Below, in pieces: positions 19,333 to 29,029 of a stretch of 64,000 nt of DNA; position 1 is the first letter of the stretch; each line of letters begins with the position of its first letter. Source of the DNA: Fervidobacterium changbaicum (GTDB taxonomy: Bacteria > Thermotogota > Thermotogae > Thermotogales > Fervidobacteriaceae); contig NZ_CP026721.1 of NCBI RefSeq assembly GCF_004117075.1, positions 1,054,001 to 1,118,000 of the forward strand. The letters run 5' to 3'. The notes beneath the pieces were generated by a model. That model was not told the origin of the DNA. It worked only from the letters and a program-made list of their open reading frames with translations, and did not search any database. A program made the position numbers and the translations under genes.

Positions 19333-22300
19333 ATTTCCATCCCTCATAGTCACTTCTAAAACCGAATTATTATTGAAGGCTATAACCAGGTCCTTATCCA
19401 GGTTTCCATCCCTCATAGTCACTTCTAAAACAGTTTTTAAAAGTTTTTATTGTCGATAACTCGGTGTTTCCATCCCTCATAGTCACTTCTAAAACATGTA
19501 TATTTAGATGAAGAACAAACGATGCTAACGAAAGGTTTCCATCCCTCATAGTCACTTCTAAAACAGGAGGTGATGCGTGATTACAACATCCCAGACACAA
19601 ACTTGTTTCCATCCCTCATAGTCACTTCTAAAACGAGTGGTATGGTGCGGAAGATTGTAACGGGAATTAAGGTTGGGTTTCCATCCCTCATAGTCACTTC
19701 TAAAACTTTCATACTGGGAAAATGAAGTCTCATACGGGGAAATCTGTTTCCATCCCTCATAGTCACTTCTAAAACTGTTTATGTTTTTGCGCAGAACGAC
19801 GAAGAGATTACTTTCTTTCCATCCCTCATAGTCACTTCTAAAACGAAGACAATGTTGTTCACTACGTCAATGAGTTGATTGAAGCTTTCCATCCCTCATA
19901 GTCACTTCTAAAACGTTATTAGTAAAAGTAATATTAGGCTTCTTGTCTACCGCTTTCCATCCCTCATAGTCACTTCTAAAACGGAAGAGCCAACGGACGC
20001 AATGCGGCTGGGTAAGTTGATGGCTTTCCATCCCTCATAGTCACTTCTAAAACTTAGATTATTTGTTCGACGAGTACAAACTCCTCGATTACGTCTTTCC
20101 ATCCCTCATAGTCACTTCTAAAACTGCATGGAATTGGATTGAAGGTTCCTCTGAACAAGCTACAACTTTCCATCCCTCATAGTCACTTCTAAAACTTTCT
20201 CCTGAAAAAGTTACAAAATTACTAGAATTTCTTAACTTTCCATCCCTCATAGTCACTTCTAAAACCTCCTTTTTTAAAATTTTTTGTTTTTCCCAGGCAA
20301 GGCTATCACTTTCCATCCCTCATAGTCACTTCTAAAACTTGTTGTTGTTCGTTTCCATAGAATCTTTGGTGCCTCGAACTTTCCATCCCTCATAGTCACT
20401 TCTAAAACCGACGAAAGTTTCATAGTAGTAAAACACGGTGACGATTGCTTTCCATCCCTCATAGTCACTTCTAAAACGCAGACTTTGAATTTGATTTTGA
20501 AAGCATTCGTAAATATGCTTTCCATCCCTCATAGTCACTTCTAAAACCTCAAAAGCAACTGAAACAGCAGAACTATTCATCAACTTTCCATCCCTCATAG
20601 TCACTTCTAAAACCAACGTATACACATGGTTCGAAGTAACATACGATTTGGAAGCTTTCCATCCCTCATAGTCACTTCTAAAACCTATTTTAAGGGGTCC
20701 AGCCGGGAGCGGGAAAACGTTCCTGGCTTTCCATCCCTCATAGTCACTTCTAAAACAATAAATACGGCATAATACATAACCCTCACCCCAGGGTACCTTT
20801 CCATCCCTCATAGTCACTTCTAAAACAAGTGTTCTATGAATTTCTCAACTTGTATGACAGTCTCACTTTCCATCCCTCATAGTCACTTCTAAAACTGGTA
20901 GAAAAAAAGATAATTTTAAGTTTAGGTTCTCTTGGGCTTTCCATCCCTCATAGTCACTTCTAAAACTTTCCAGGGCACTGTTCAGGTACTCGATGAGGAC
21001 GGCAACCTTTCCATCCCTCATAGTCACTTCTAAAACGGTTGTGTTTAAGTGTGCGGGAAAAGATGACTTTTTGGTATACTTTCCATCCCTCATAGTCACT
21101 TCTAAAACTGTAGTAAGTGTATTTGAATACCTCAAAAACAAATACGCTTTCCATCCCTCATAGTCACTTCTAAAACAGGTTTCAGAGTGACGGTTTAGGT
21201 TTAGTGGTTGTTTTCTTTCCATCCCTCATAGTCACTTCTAAAACATATACCACAAGGGTATTTGTTAGAGTGATATAAAACTTTCCATCCCTCATAGTCA
21301 CTTCTAAAACTTATTGCAGTGCCTGGGAATAAGATAATGCTTAAAACTTTCCATCCCTCATAGTCACTTCTAAAACAAAAAATTAATTGACTTGTGCACA
21401 GGTCAATCTGTCACATTTTTGCTTTCCATCCCTCATAGTCACTTCTAAAACATTTCGAATACGACGAGCAAGCTGTGGAGTACATGCTACAGCTTTCCAT
21501 CCCTCATAGTCACTTCTAAAACCAAGTTAGTACGTTACGGACAAATGTTACCGATTGAAACTATAGCTTTCCATCCCTCATAGTCACTTCTAAAACATAT
21601 AAGACGTCGCTCATGTTGTGGTATGAAAAACACTTTCCATCCCTCATAGTCACTTCTAAAACGTAGAGCTTAGGCAGTTGTTTAAGCCTAAGCGTTTGTT
21701 AACTTTCCATCCCTCATAGTCACTTCTAAAACGGATTTTGCTTTTTTTATTTTCCTTCTCTTGCTTTTACTTTCCATCCCTCATAGTCACTTCTAAAACG
21801 AGACAAAAATTTACATTAAAAGAGCTCGAAGACTTTCCATCCCTCATAGTCACTTCTAAAACAAATATAAGAACGGGAGGTGGTCGAATGGATTTAAGAC
21901 TTTCCATCCCTCATAGTCACTTCTAAAACGCTCACTCCTTCAAACAGCTTTGTACGCATATATGCTAGACTTTCCATCCCTCATAGTCACTTCTAAAACG
22001 GGGTAGTAGTAGGAGGTAGTAGAGGTAGTGGCAATACTAAACTTTCCATCCCTCATAGTCACTTCTAAAACGCAAATTTACAAATTTTAGGTACAGAGGT
22101 CTATATTACACTTTCCATCCCTCATAGTCACTTCTAAAACCAAAGTTCTATTGGTAAATCTTCTATGACTTACGTTATTTCTACTTTCCATCCCTCATAG
22201 TCACTTCTAAAACTATATTTGGGGGTGATAATTTTATTACAAATTGCAGGATATCTTTCCATCCCTCATAGTCACTTCTAAAACCAAAGTTCTATTGGTA

Positions 22301-23766
22301 AATCTTCTATGACTTACGTTATTTCTACTTTCCATCCCTCATAGTCACTTCTAAAACTATATTTGGGGGTGATAATTTTATTACAAATTGCAGGATATCT
22401 TTCCATCCCTCATAGTCACTTCTAAAACCAACGACAAAAGTTTTATAAGCGTGTGTTAGAGTATTTAGACTTTCCATCCCTCATAGTCACTTCTAAAACA
22501 CTTTAATTGAAAAAGTCAAGGAGTTCGGAGGGATTATTGTCCCTTTCCATCCCTCATAGTCACTTCTAAAACGTTCATCCACAATATGATTTTATTGTTG
22601 GCAAACTCGACTTTCCATCCCTCATAGTCACTTCTAAAACAAAATGCATGTAAGCGAGATACCCGTAAGAGCAAGAAGGCTTTCCATCCCTCATAGTCAC
22701 TTCTAAAACACAAAATACTTATCAGAAAGGGGTTGAAAGGTATGGTAAGGCCTTTCCATCCCTCATAGTCACTTCTAAAACAAAAGAGATGCGACCGCAC
22801 ATGCGGAATTGACAATAACACTTGCCTTTCCATCCCTCATAGTCACTTCTAAAACATTTTTGAGGGTGCAGGATGGGCAGATGCAGACACACTTTCCATC
22901 CCTCATAGTCACTTCTAAAACCGAGATACCCAAAACAGCGAGAAGGTTTTTCGTGATAGACGGCTTTCCATCCCTCATAGTCACTTCTAAAACTTTGTAG
23001 TTGCGCAGAAGATGAATAAAGGTATGGAAAAACTTTCCATCCCTCATAGTCACTTCTAAAACAAGTTTTTATTTTTTTTACACACGTAATACACGTAATA
23101 CATTTCCTTTCCATCCCTCATAGTCACTTCTAAAACGAAAATAGTCGAAGATTATTACCTCGAACCATATAGCCATCCTTTCCATCCCTCATAGTCACTT
23201 CTAAAACTTATTCAACAATCGTGTTGCTTACAATCCTAAACTTTCCATCCCTCATAGTCACTTCTAAAACAGAAAAAAAGACTTGACAAGAAAAAATACA
23301 CGTGATAAAACTTTCCATCCCTCATAGTCACTTCTAAAACCGTATTGATTTTGGGTCTCAGTTCTGAAGAAGTTGACAAAATCATCTTTCCATCCCTCAT
23401 AGTCACTTCTAAAACTATGCAAAAAGCGTTAATAAATCTGAATGTTAACAGTCCAACTTTCCATCCCTCATAGTCACTTCTAAAACTTTATAACGTGTAT
23501 TTTTTTATTCGTATATACGTATTACCTTTCCATCCCTCATAGTCACTTCTAAAACGGTATGGATAACAAAAACAAAGAGTGGCAGGATATCCTTGACTTT
23601 CCATCCCTCATAGTCACTTCTAAAACTCTCAGAGTTTGAGTATGTAGGTTGTTTGTCTTTTCACTTTCCATCCCTCATAGTCACTTCTAAAACTGTGCTT
23701 ATGGCGAGTGAAGTTAGCGCTCTTTCAAGACTTATCCTTTCCATCCCTCATAGTCACTTCTAAAAC
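19333..23766 (-). CRISPR. CRISPR array 1: 64 repeats of 30 bp
   Basis: I count 64 repeats and 63 spacers of about 36-46 bases. The plus-strand repeat begins NTTTCCATCCCTC and ends CACTTCTAAAAC. In crRNA sense (minus strand) it begins GTTTTAG and ends GATGGAAA plus a variable last base, so the leader is at the right (23767 onward) and the oldest spacers are on the left. The first plus-strand base is A in repeat 1, G in repeats 2-7 and C in repeats 8-64. A two-unit tandem duplication lies at 22141-22428. Short open frames here reading VTMRDG or SDYEGWK are only translations of the repeat. Confidence 0.99.
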
Positions 23767-23905
23767 CCGTAGGGTATGCATAGATATTATACCACTATTT
23801 TTGTTAAAAATGAAAGTTACATTCGTAACAAACAGAAAGTATTTATTTATCAGCTTGTTGGTTCAACAATGCTTCCAGGAAAGGGGGCAAAAGTCGGCAA
23901 TTTTT
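23767..23905 (-). promoter_or_regulatory. Leader of CRISPR array 1
   Basis: AT-rich sequence directly upstream of the first repeat in transcription order. It contains the palindrome GTTAC-ATTC-GTAAC at 23816-23829, exactly 50 bases from the array edge, as in the array 2 leader. TATGCAT and a TTTTTGTTA tract between array and palindrome are also shared. Expected to hold the promoter and the spacer-integration signals. Confidence 0.8.
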
Positions 23906-24203
23906 TGTGAGTTAATATATTCGTTACATTCAGTATTTTAAAAACATCGCAAATTATATTTACTTTGATTCGTGTTAATAAAATATGAAGTCACGGTGAA
24001 AATATGTGTTGTATTTATCTTTGTTTTTGTATAAATAAATATTTATATTAGGTTTCCATTTCGTGTATTTGATTAGATGTGTTGAATTTCATCTTTTATT
24101 TATAATAGTTTTTACATACAGTCGTATAGCTATTGGTGTATAAAATATTTCAAATGAGACTCACAATTAAACATTACAAATGTATTACGAATGATGCTAA
24201 AAT
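23906..24203. other. AT-rich sequence upstream of leader 1
   Basis: No gene seen. One more half-site CGTTACATTC occurs near 23923. The remainder is low-complexity AT-rich DNA up to the terminator of the CARF gene. Confidence 0.4.
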
Positions 24204-24234
24204 AAAAAAGCCAGTTTGCTCTACTGGCGTTTTC
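24204..24234 (-). terminator. Terminator after the CARF-HEPN-CARF gene
   Basis: Stem GCCAGT (24210-24215) / ACTGGC (24223-24228), followed on the minus strand by six T residues. It closes the sigma/CalpT/CARF operon before leader 1. Confidence 0.75.
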
Positions 24235-24281
24235 CTGTTTGAGTTATTTGCTTTTATTTAAACGAAACGCATTAATTCCAT

Positions 24282-25865
24282 TTAGGCGATTTCAAGGATC
24301 TTGCCAACAACGTAAGGATTCTTCCTCTGTTCGTCATAAGGTCTTTCGTCAAATGCAATGACCGACTTGATAGACTTTCCATATCGGATTCTATCTCTTA
24401 TTCTTTCTATAATATATGTCATAAAGGTTGTTCCACCAGTAATGTTGACGATTATCTCCCTTGCATTCTCAAGATAGTTTTCTGCTTTGGAGAGTATATC
24501 CCTTATTTCAGTAACACCGGAAAATGGATCCTTTATAATTATTGTTCTAACTTCGCCCCTAAACTCCGATTTTTCTACAATTTCATCGACTAACTTATTC
24601 CCTTCCTCTGAGGTAAGGATAACCAGTAGGTCTGCGTTGTAATTTTTCAGTACAGTGTACAAAGCTCCTTGAGTTGTACCAAGAGGAGTTAAGATAGCCT
24701 TCAGGTTTTTTTCTGGTGTGAACTCATTGAAGAATACATCTAAGTTGCCATTCTCAATCTTTTCAATCAAATCGTTAAGTGCAGCTCTGATCTTGTCGGG
24801 ACTTACGGGCAGGTTGTTAAAACCGAAATGAGCAAAGTGATTTCTTGCATCAAACAATACATTCGACTTCACCGGTAATGATTCTCTTTCACTAATATTC
24901 AAGAACTCGTCGTGTTTGCCCATTTTGTACAGAAGAACGTTCTTTATGTATTCACGAGCCAATCTTAGCGCCATACCGTAATCACCGGTTTGCACATAGA
25001 ATTTCACCAACTCCGCTTCTGACTTCAGTTCTTCTTCATTGAGAATCAGCGATTCATTTTCGATGTGGAAGGCTTTGTAACGTTCAACAAGTTTTTCAAA
25101 GAGTGGGGCGAAATGAGGAACAAATTCACTTACATCTCTTTTTAGCTTTTCGTCGCTAATGTCCTTGAAGAACTTACTTAAAGAATTACGGATAAGTTGG
25201 ATAGACCCAAGCCTTATAGATTCCGATACTTTTGTTAGGTCATCTGACAATATCCCCAGCTTTGTTGGTCTGTCTGCGTTCTTTTTGTGGTTGTTTTTAT
25301 AGTATTTTTCGTTCTGCTTTTTAATCAACTCTGACAACTGGGTTGCAAAACCGTAGTTTGTAAATAGTTTCGTTCCATATATCCAATCTATAGTCTCCGA
25401 CATTTCTGTAATATCAGTGCATCTTGTTGTTTTTATGTCACGATCGTACTTGCCGTATATTATTTTCACTTGAATTTGCTTTAGTTCTTTCAAATAAAGA
25501 GAAATAATTAGAGCCATCATTGGCAACATTCTAAAAGAGTGAGTTACGTCTAAGATAACCTCGTCACCATCCTGTACGCGAGGTATTATCTTCTTAACAA
25601 AATCAGCGACTTTTTCATCTTCGGAAATGTCAACTATTTTGACGCTAATACCGCGTGATTCGCAAAATTCTTTAACTTGCTCTTTTTGGAAGGTTTCATA
25701 AGCTCCTCGAGTTAGAAAGAATATCACTTCAAGGTCTTTGCCCTGCGATTTAAAAAACTCAACCAAAGCAAGCGGAAAAATCTTTTGCTTTGTCCTAAAG
25801 TCATCTATGAATACTTCACTCTCCTGGTAAGAGCCCGTGCCAAGGAAGGTTAGAAGTTTCGTCAT
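24282..25865 (-). CDS. Csx1/Csx2 (TM1812)-type CARF-HEPN protein with an extra C-terminal CARF-like domain
   Basis: 527 residues. The N-terminal CARF domain (about 1-160) has LGTGSY and the hallmark DVTHSFRMLP (106-115) of the TM1812/Csx2 family. A helical middle carries RNHFAH (R341, H346), an R-x4-H HEPN ribonuclease motif. Residues 388-527 form what looks like a second CARF domain: LTPLGTTQGAL, LLVILTSEEG, and NITGGTTFM (474-482). Ordinary family members of about 350-400 residues end after the HEPN part. Expected to be activated by cyclic oligoadenylate from Cas10 and to cut RNA. Start ATG 25865 follows GGGAGG. It lies downstream of the CalpT-like gene. The family is clear; the second CARF assignment is my inference. 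Confidence 0.85.
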   Translation of the reverse strand: MTKLLTFLGTGSYQESEVFIDDFRTKQKIFPLALVEFFKSQGKDLEVIFFLTRGAYETFQKEQVKEFCESRGISVKIVDISEDEKVADFVKKIIPRVQDGDEVILDVTHSFRMLPMMALIISLYLKELKQIQVKIIYGKYDRDIKTTRCTDITEMSETIDWIYGTKLFTNYGFATQLSELIKKQNEKYYKNNHKKNADRPTKLGILSDDLTKVSESIRLGSIQLIRNSLSKFFKDISDEKLKRDVSEFVPHFAPLFEKLVERYKAFHIENESLILNEEELKSEAELVKFYVQTGDYGMALRLAREYIKNVLLYKMGKHDEFLNISERESLPVKSNVLFDARNHFAHFGFNNLPVSPDKIRAALNDLIEKIENGNLDVFFNEFTPEKNLKAILTPLGTTQGALYTVLKNYNADLLVILTSEEGNKLVDEIVEKSEFRGEVRTIIIKDPFSGVTEIRDILSKAENYLENAREIIVNITGGTTFMTYIIERIRDRIRYGKSIKSVIAFDERPYDEQRKNPYVVGKILEIA

Positions 25866-26112
25866 TTAAAATCCTCCCTCTGCAGTTTTCTGAGCCCGTA
25901 TTCGTACAAGACTGAGATCTGGAAAGAGTAGGTAATTAACACAGCAAAGCAAGTATGAATAAAGACGGCTTATCACATCGCTGTAATGGGCAACAGTGTG
26001 GGTAAGATATTATTTTTTTAATATGCCTATGCTACTTCAAAATGTGGAAGAATATATTCAAGGTCACATCACCAGCTTTTAGGTTTGAACAGCGACAAGA
26101 AAAAGAATACTA

Positions 26113-26892
26113 TTAAGCGTCTTCAATTTGTAACCTGAGTTTTTGCTTGAATGTTTCAGCCGGTACTTCAAAACCTATCTTAAATTTGATTTCTTGTGGA
26201 ATTCTTCCTGAAAATATTAATTTATCTTGAATATATATATTGGCTTGCTTTCCGATTAATACATCGGAAAAGTATACAATAACAGCATCGTCCAAAACTT
26301 CGATTAGCAAGCCTTCTTCCCTTGTCTTTGATGTTGAGGCAGCAGCTTTTTGCGGGAACAACTCTCTTAGCTCATCTCCTCCGAATTTTTCGGATAGATC
26401 GATTATTACCTCCTCTGCTTGGTCTTCTTCAACTTTTGACAAATATTCTAAAAATTTTTCATAGAAGATCTCTATTCTCAATGCTTCGAAGTCATAAAAT
26501 TCTTTCCAAACACCTTGATATCCTCTGCTGGCTTTATTTTCATAGCTTTCTTTGACTTTTGCTAATTCATCTTTAGGTAAGTTCATGACAACCTCACAAT
26601 ACTTTATCATCTCAGGTGTAAGATACAATGCTATTGGCGTTACCTTTAAAGCAGAGACTAAGTGATCCACTCGTAGCTCATGCCCGTCTCCTGCTAAAAT
26701 TAGTTCCGGAGTCAAGTATACAGCTTTGTAAACTTCTCCAATGTCTTCAACAACGACTCCGTACACGAGGTCTTCGCCGTAGATGCAAAAGACGTCGCCA
26801 ATCTTTAATTTTTCAGTCCCCTGGTCTATCAATACTTCCACTTTCCTTGAGTGTGCTTTATAATCCTTCAGTATTCTCTTCAAATATTCCAT
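26113..26892 (-). CDS. CalpT-like protein (putative protease-cleaved anti-sigma partner)
   Basis: 259 residues, about 30 kDa. An N-terminal beta-rich part (KIGDVFCIYGEDLVYGVVV, about 20-90) leads to a helical middle, an Ala/Ser/Thr linker QKAAASTSKT (181-190) and a C-terminal beta domain (195-259). This layout matches the described CalpT: an N-terminal 23-kDa part holding the sigma factor and a 10-kDa C-terminal part, separated by a site cut by the Lon-SAVED protease CalpL. It directly follows the sigma-factor gene, and a CalpL homologue is encoded at 38092. The C-terminal domain aligns without gaps to the separate 79-residue protein at 29030. Start follows GGAGGGAATG. CalpT identity rests on context and architecture; no sequence search was possible. 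Confidence 0.6.
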   Translation of the reverse strand: MEYLKRILKDYKAHSRKVEVLIDQGTEKLKIGDVFCIYGEDLVYGVVVEDIGEVYKAVYLTPELILAGDGHELRVDHLVSALKVTPIALYLTPEMIKYCEVVMNLPKDELAKVKESYENKASRGYQGVWKEFYDFEALRIEIFYEKFLEYLSKVEEDQAEEVIIDLSEKFGGDELRELFPQKAAASTSKTREEGLLIEVLDDAVIVYFSDVLIGKQANIYIQDKLIFSGRIPQEIKFKIGFEVPAETFKQKLRLQIEDA

Positions 26893-26952
26893 ATCATTCC
26901 CTCCAGTATTTGCAGTCCCATCTTTAGTTGCTTGAATGACTGTTACTCACTA

Positions 26953-27654
26953 TTACTTATAACGCATTTTGTCGCAGATTTTTGACTTGTACATTTTTAG
27001 TACCATCATAATCACGCAGTCTGAAACATCGACTACTTCAGTGAAAAATTTTTTAATTCTCTCTCTTATCCTTTGATGTGCTTTGTACTTTGCATCCGCA
27101 CTGGGATATTCTCTAAAATCAGTGTCCTTCTCATATTTGGTATATATAAAATCACATAAATCGGCTTCCTTATTTACAAACTCATTTTTAAAAGTTTCAT
27201 AGATGGCTTCTGCTATTAGCTCGTCGTAAGGACTATAACAATCGCTTGGTTCAACAGAAATTATCTCACCGAATTCCAAATTGTTGTGGTCATCTGACTG
27301 TGAAGATGTTATTTCTCTGTTTAAAGACTCAGCATCTTGTTTTGTACGTCTCACATCTTCTATTCTGCTCATCACGATTTTACTAAAATAACTAACAATT
27401 GCTTCAACACTTGCTTTCATCAGTTTCTCTTTTTTGTTGAGAAAGGAGATCGCCGATTCTTGAAAAATATCGTCAACAAGCTCTTCGAGGGTGCCTCTAC
27501 CAAGTAGGGAGTATCTCCCCTTGGTTCTCACTATAATCATACCTGAGATAAACTGATTAATGGTCTTTCTGCAGTCTTCTGACAAATCACCGCTGATCAG
27601 TAATTTTTTCAAACATTCTCCCAATTTAGAATCACTTTTTGTCAAAGCAGTCAT
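26953..27654 (-). CDS. ECF-like sigma-70 family factor of the CRISPR locus (CalpS-like)
   Basis: About 233 residues. Residues 55-110 match sigma region 2: LEELVDDIFQESAISFLNK, then VSYFSKIVMSRIEDVRR, with the helix-rich core and basic end seen in ECF factors. The C-terminal part ends with KAHQRIRERIKKFF, like the recognition helix end of region 4, though the helix-turn-helix is weak. It probably redirects RNA polymerase to defence promoters once released from the CalpT-like protein. Start ATG 27654 has GGAG eight bases upstream and overlaps the preceding gene by 23 bases, so translation is probably coupled. Alternative: a divergent regulator that only resembles region 2. Confidence 0.6.
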   Translation of the reverse strand: MTALTKSDSKLGECLKKLLISGDLSEDCRKTINQFISGMIIVRTKGRYSLLGRGTLEELVDDIFQESAISFLNKKEKLMKASVEAIVSYFSKIVMSRIEDVRRTKQDAESLNREITSSQSDDHNNLEFGEIISVEPSDCYSPYDELIAEAIYETFKNEFVNKEADLCDFIYTKYEKDTDFREYPSADAKYKAHQRIRERIKKFFTEVVDVSDCVIMMVLKMYKSKICDKMRYK

Positions 27655-28045
27655 TTTCCTCACTCCAATTTCCTAGGTCAATTGTACAGGAAGCTACAAA
27701 TTCTATTTTCTTTTGCCCTCTCCACTTTTCAATAATTGTCGATGGGATGTCGAAGATGTACTTATCACCGAATCGCATAAAATAGCTGTCCTTTGCTATA
27801 AAAAATCCAGATACCAGAGGACAACATTCGAATATCTTGAATCTTAACTTTGAATAACCCTTTGTAGAGAGAAAGGCTACCAAGTACCGGTATCCGTCAA
27901 TCTGTACCACACCTGGTCTTGTTGTCCTCTCACCTTCTTTTGACTTGTAAAGGTCTGGTTTATTTAAAAAGCTTGCGGCAGTTCTCTTAATATCGTGGAA
28001 AATGACTAGCTGCGATTTGAAATTGTATTTTTCGAGTTTTTTCAT
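27632..28045 (-). CDS. Small beta-rich protein, possibly PemK/MazF-like
   Basis: About 137 residues from ATG 28045 (a GTG at 28057 is also possible; neither has a strong ribosome site). The segment TTRPGVVQIDGYRYLVAFL, then STKGYSKLRFKIF and FMRFGDKYIFDIP, has the strand order and RPGVV signature of the PemK/MazF SH3-like barrel. The described CalpT is a MazF homologue, so this protein could be an additional or alternative sigma partner. It overlaps the sigma gene and is the first gene of that operon, with a TGCTATAAT box at 28214-28222. Not firmly identified. Confidence 0.5.
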   Translation of the reverse strand: MKKLEKYNFKSQLVIFHDIKRTAASFLNKPDLYKSKEGERTTRPGVVQIDGYRYLVAFLSTKGYSKLRFKIFECCPLVSGFFIAKDSYFMRFGDKYIFDIPSTIIEKWRGQKKIEFVASCTIDLGNWSEENDCFDKK

Positions 28046-28213
28046 GGGCTTTGGCACCCAGTAAACACTGTGGTATTTTATGTTCTGTGTGCCTTTCCTC
28101 CCTTCACTGAATGTCTAGATTATTTCGATCAAAGGTTGTTTTTCATTGATATTATAACAAATAAAAGTTGAAAACATGCAGCATTTTATGAATATGAATA
28201 ATGTTCAAGTATT

Positions 28214-28222
28214 ATTATAGCA
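28214..28222 (-). promoter_or_regulatory. Extended -10 promoter box of the sigma/CalpT/CARF operon
   Basis: Minus-strand TGCTATAAT about 170 bases upstream of the first gene. The same nine bases precede the calpL-like gene at 39642-39650 and the SNF2 operon at 15449-15457, so it is the ordinary housekeeping promoter form here. Confidence 0.4.
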
Positions 28223-28309
28223 CCTTTAGTTTGTGTCAGTTATACAAGATTCTCACGTTTTTTAGTGATAGGAGCGCTTACGCATAATGTGTAGGAAGGA
28301 GCAGATAGC

Positions 28310-28573
28310 ATGTACGTAATTATGGTATACGATGTGAATGTCAAAAGAGTACGGAAAGTGTTGAAAATCGGAAGGAAATATTTGAACTGGACGCTTCGTT
28401 CAGTTCTTGAAGGTTTCTTAACTAAAGAGGACTATGAGGCTTTGAAGAATGAAATTAGAAGTATAATCGATTCTGAGAATGACACAGTTTACTTTTACAT
28501 TATAGAAACATCCAGTAGGCCCTACAGAATTCTTCTGGGTAATGCACCTGCCGAATTCAATTTCATCGAGTAA
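28310..28573 (+). CDS. cas2: CRISPR adaptation endoribonuclease Cas2 (copy 1)
   Basis: 87 residues, typical for Cas2. It starts MYVIMVYDVN with the conserved metal-binding aspartate (D8), then VRKVLKIGRKYLNWTLRSVLEGFLT and a C-terminal strand ending EFNFIE. It forms the structural core of the Cas1-Cas2 integrase. Start ATG follows AAGGAGCAGATAGC. It is one of very few plus-strand genes in the island and faces the second Cas2 gene tail to tail with 14 bases between stops. Only one Cas1 gene is visible. Confidence 0.93.
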   Translation: MYVIMVYDVNVKRVRKVLKIGRKYLNWTLRSVLEGFLTKEDYEALKNEIRSIIDSENDTVYFYIIETSSRPYRILLGNAPAEFNFIE

Positions 28574-28587
28574 GCGTATCCTGCAAT

Positions 28588-28866
28588 TTATTCTATAAAA
28601 TTCGAAAAGATATTACCTTTATCCTTTCCAAGCACTTCTAATTTGATTTTGCAATCTCTTGGCAAGGAGTATATTACTACTCCATCTTCATCCTCTTTCT
28701 TCACATACTTTCCAATTCTTCTTATCATCTCTTTGAGTGAACCATTGGTTAGAAAGCCCTCGAAAGTCGAGTTCTGTTTCCAAACCAAAAATCGAAGTAA
28801 CAACTTGTGCACTTTTGAAACTCTTTTTTCGTTTATATCATAGACGACAAGATATCGTTTGCTCAT
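28588..28866 (-). CDS. cas2: CRISPR adaptation endoribonuclease Cas2 (copy 2)
   Basis: 92 residues. MSKRYLVVYDINEKRVSKVHKLL has the same fold start as copy 1 with D10, and the end (FSNFIE) is also alike, but the two are clearly diverged paralogues and not a recent duplication. Start ATG follows GGGAGGTAAAACTGCC. Either copy could pair with the Cas1 at 37005. Confidence 0.92.
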   Translation of the reverse strand: MSKRYLVVYDINEKRVSKVHKLLLRFLVWKQNSTFEGFLTNGSLKEMIRRIGKYVKKEDEDGVVIYSLPRDCKIKLEVLGKDKGNIFSNFIE

Positions 28867-29029
28867 GGCAGTTTTACCTCCCAGCTTTGTGGATGTTTCT
28901 TACCAATAAATAGACAACGTCCCACAGAGACTTTTCTGACTAAATTGCAACCAGTCAGGTTGTCAGAAATTCTAAGAAATTATGTTTTAAAACTTAGGAA
29001 GATGAATCTGGCACAAAGAGGTGGGATAG

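Noticed and set aside
19216-23114. Many short minus-strand frames with the recurring peptides EVTMRDG and FRSDYEGWK
   Set aside because: They are translations of the CRISPR repeat in different frames; no ribosome sites or start contexts support them.
23708-23941. Plus-strand frame running from the last repeat of array 1 into the leader
   Set aside because: It crosses the repeat-leader junction and leader palindrome; no ribosome site.
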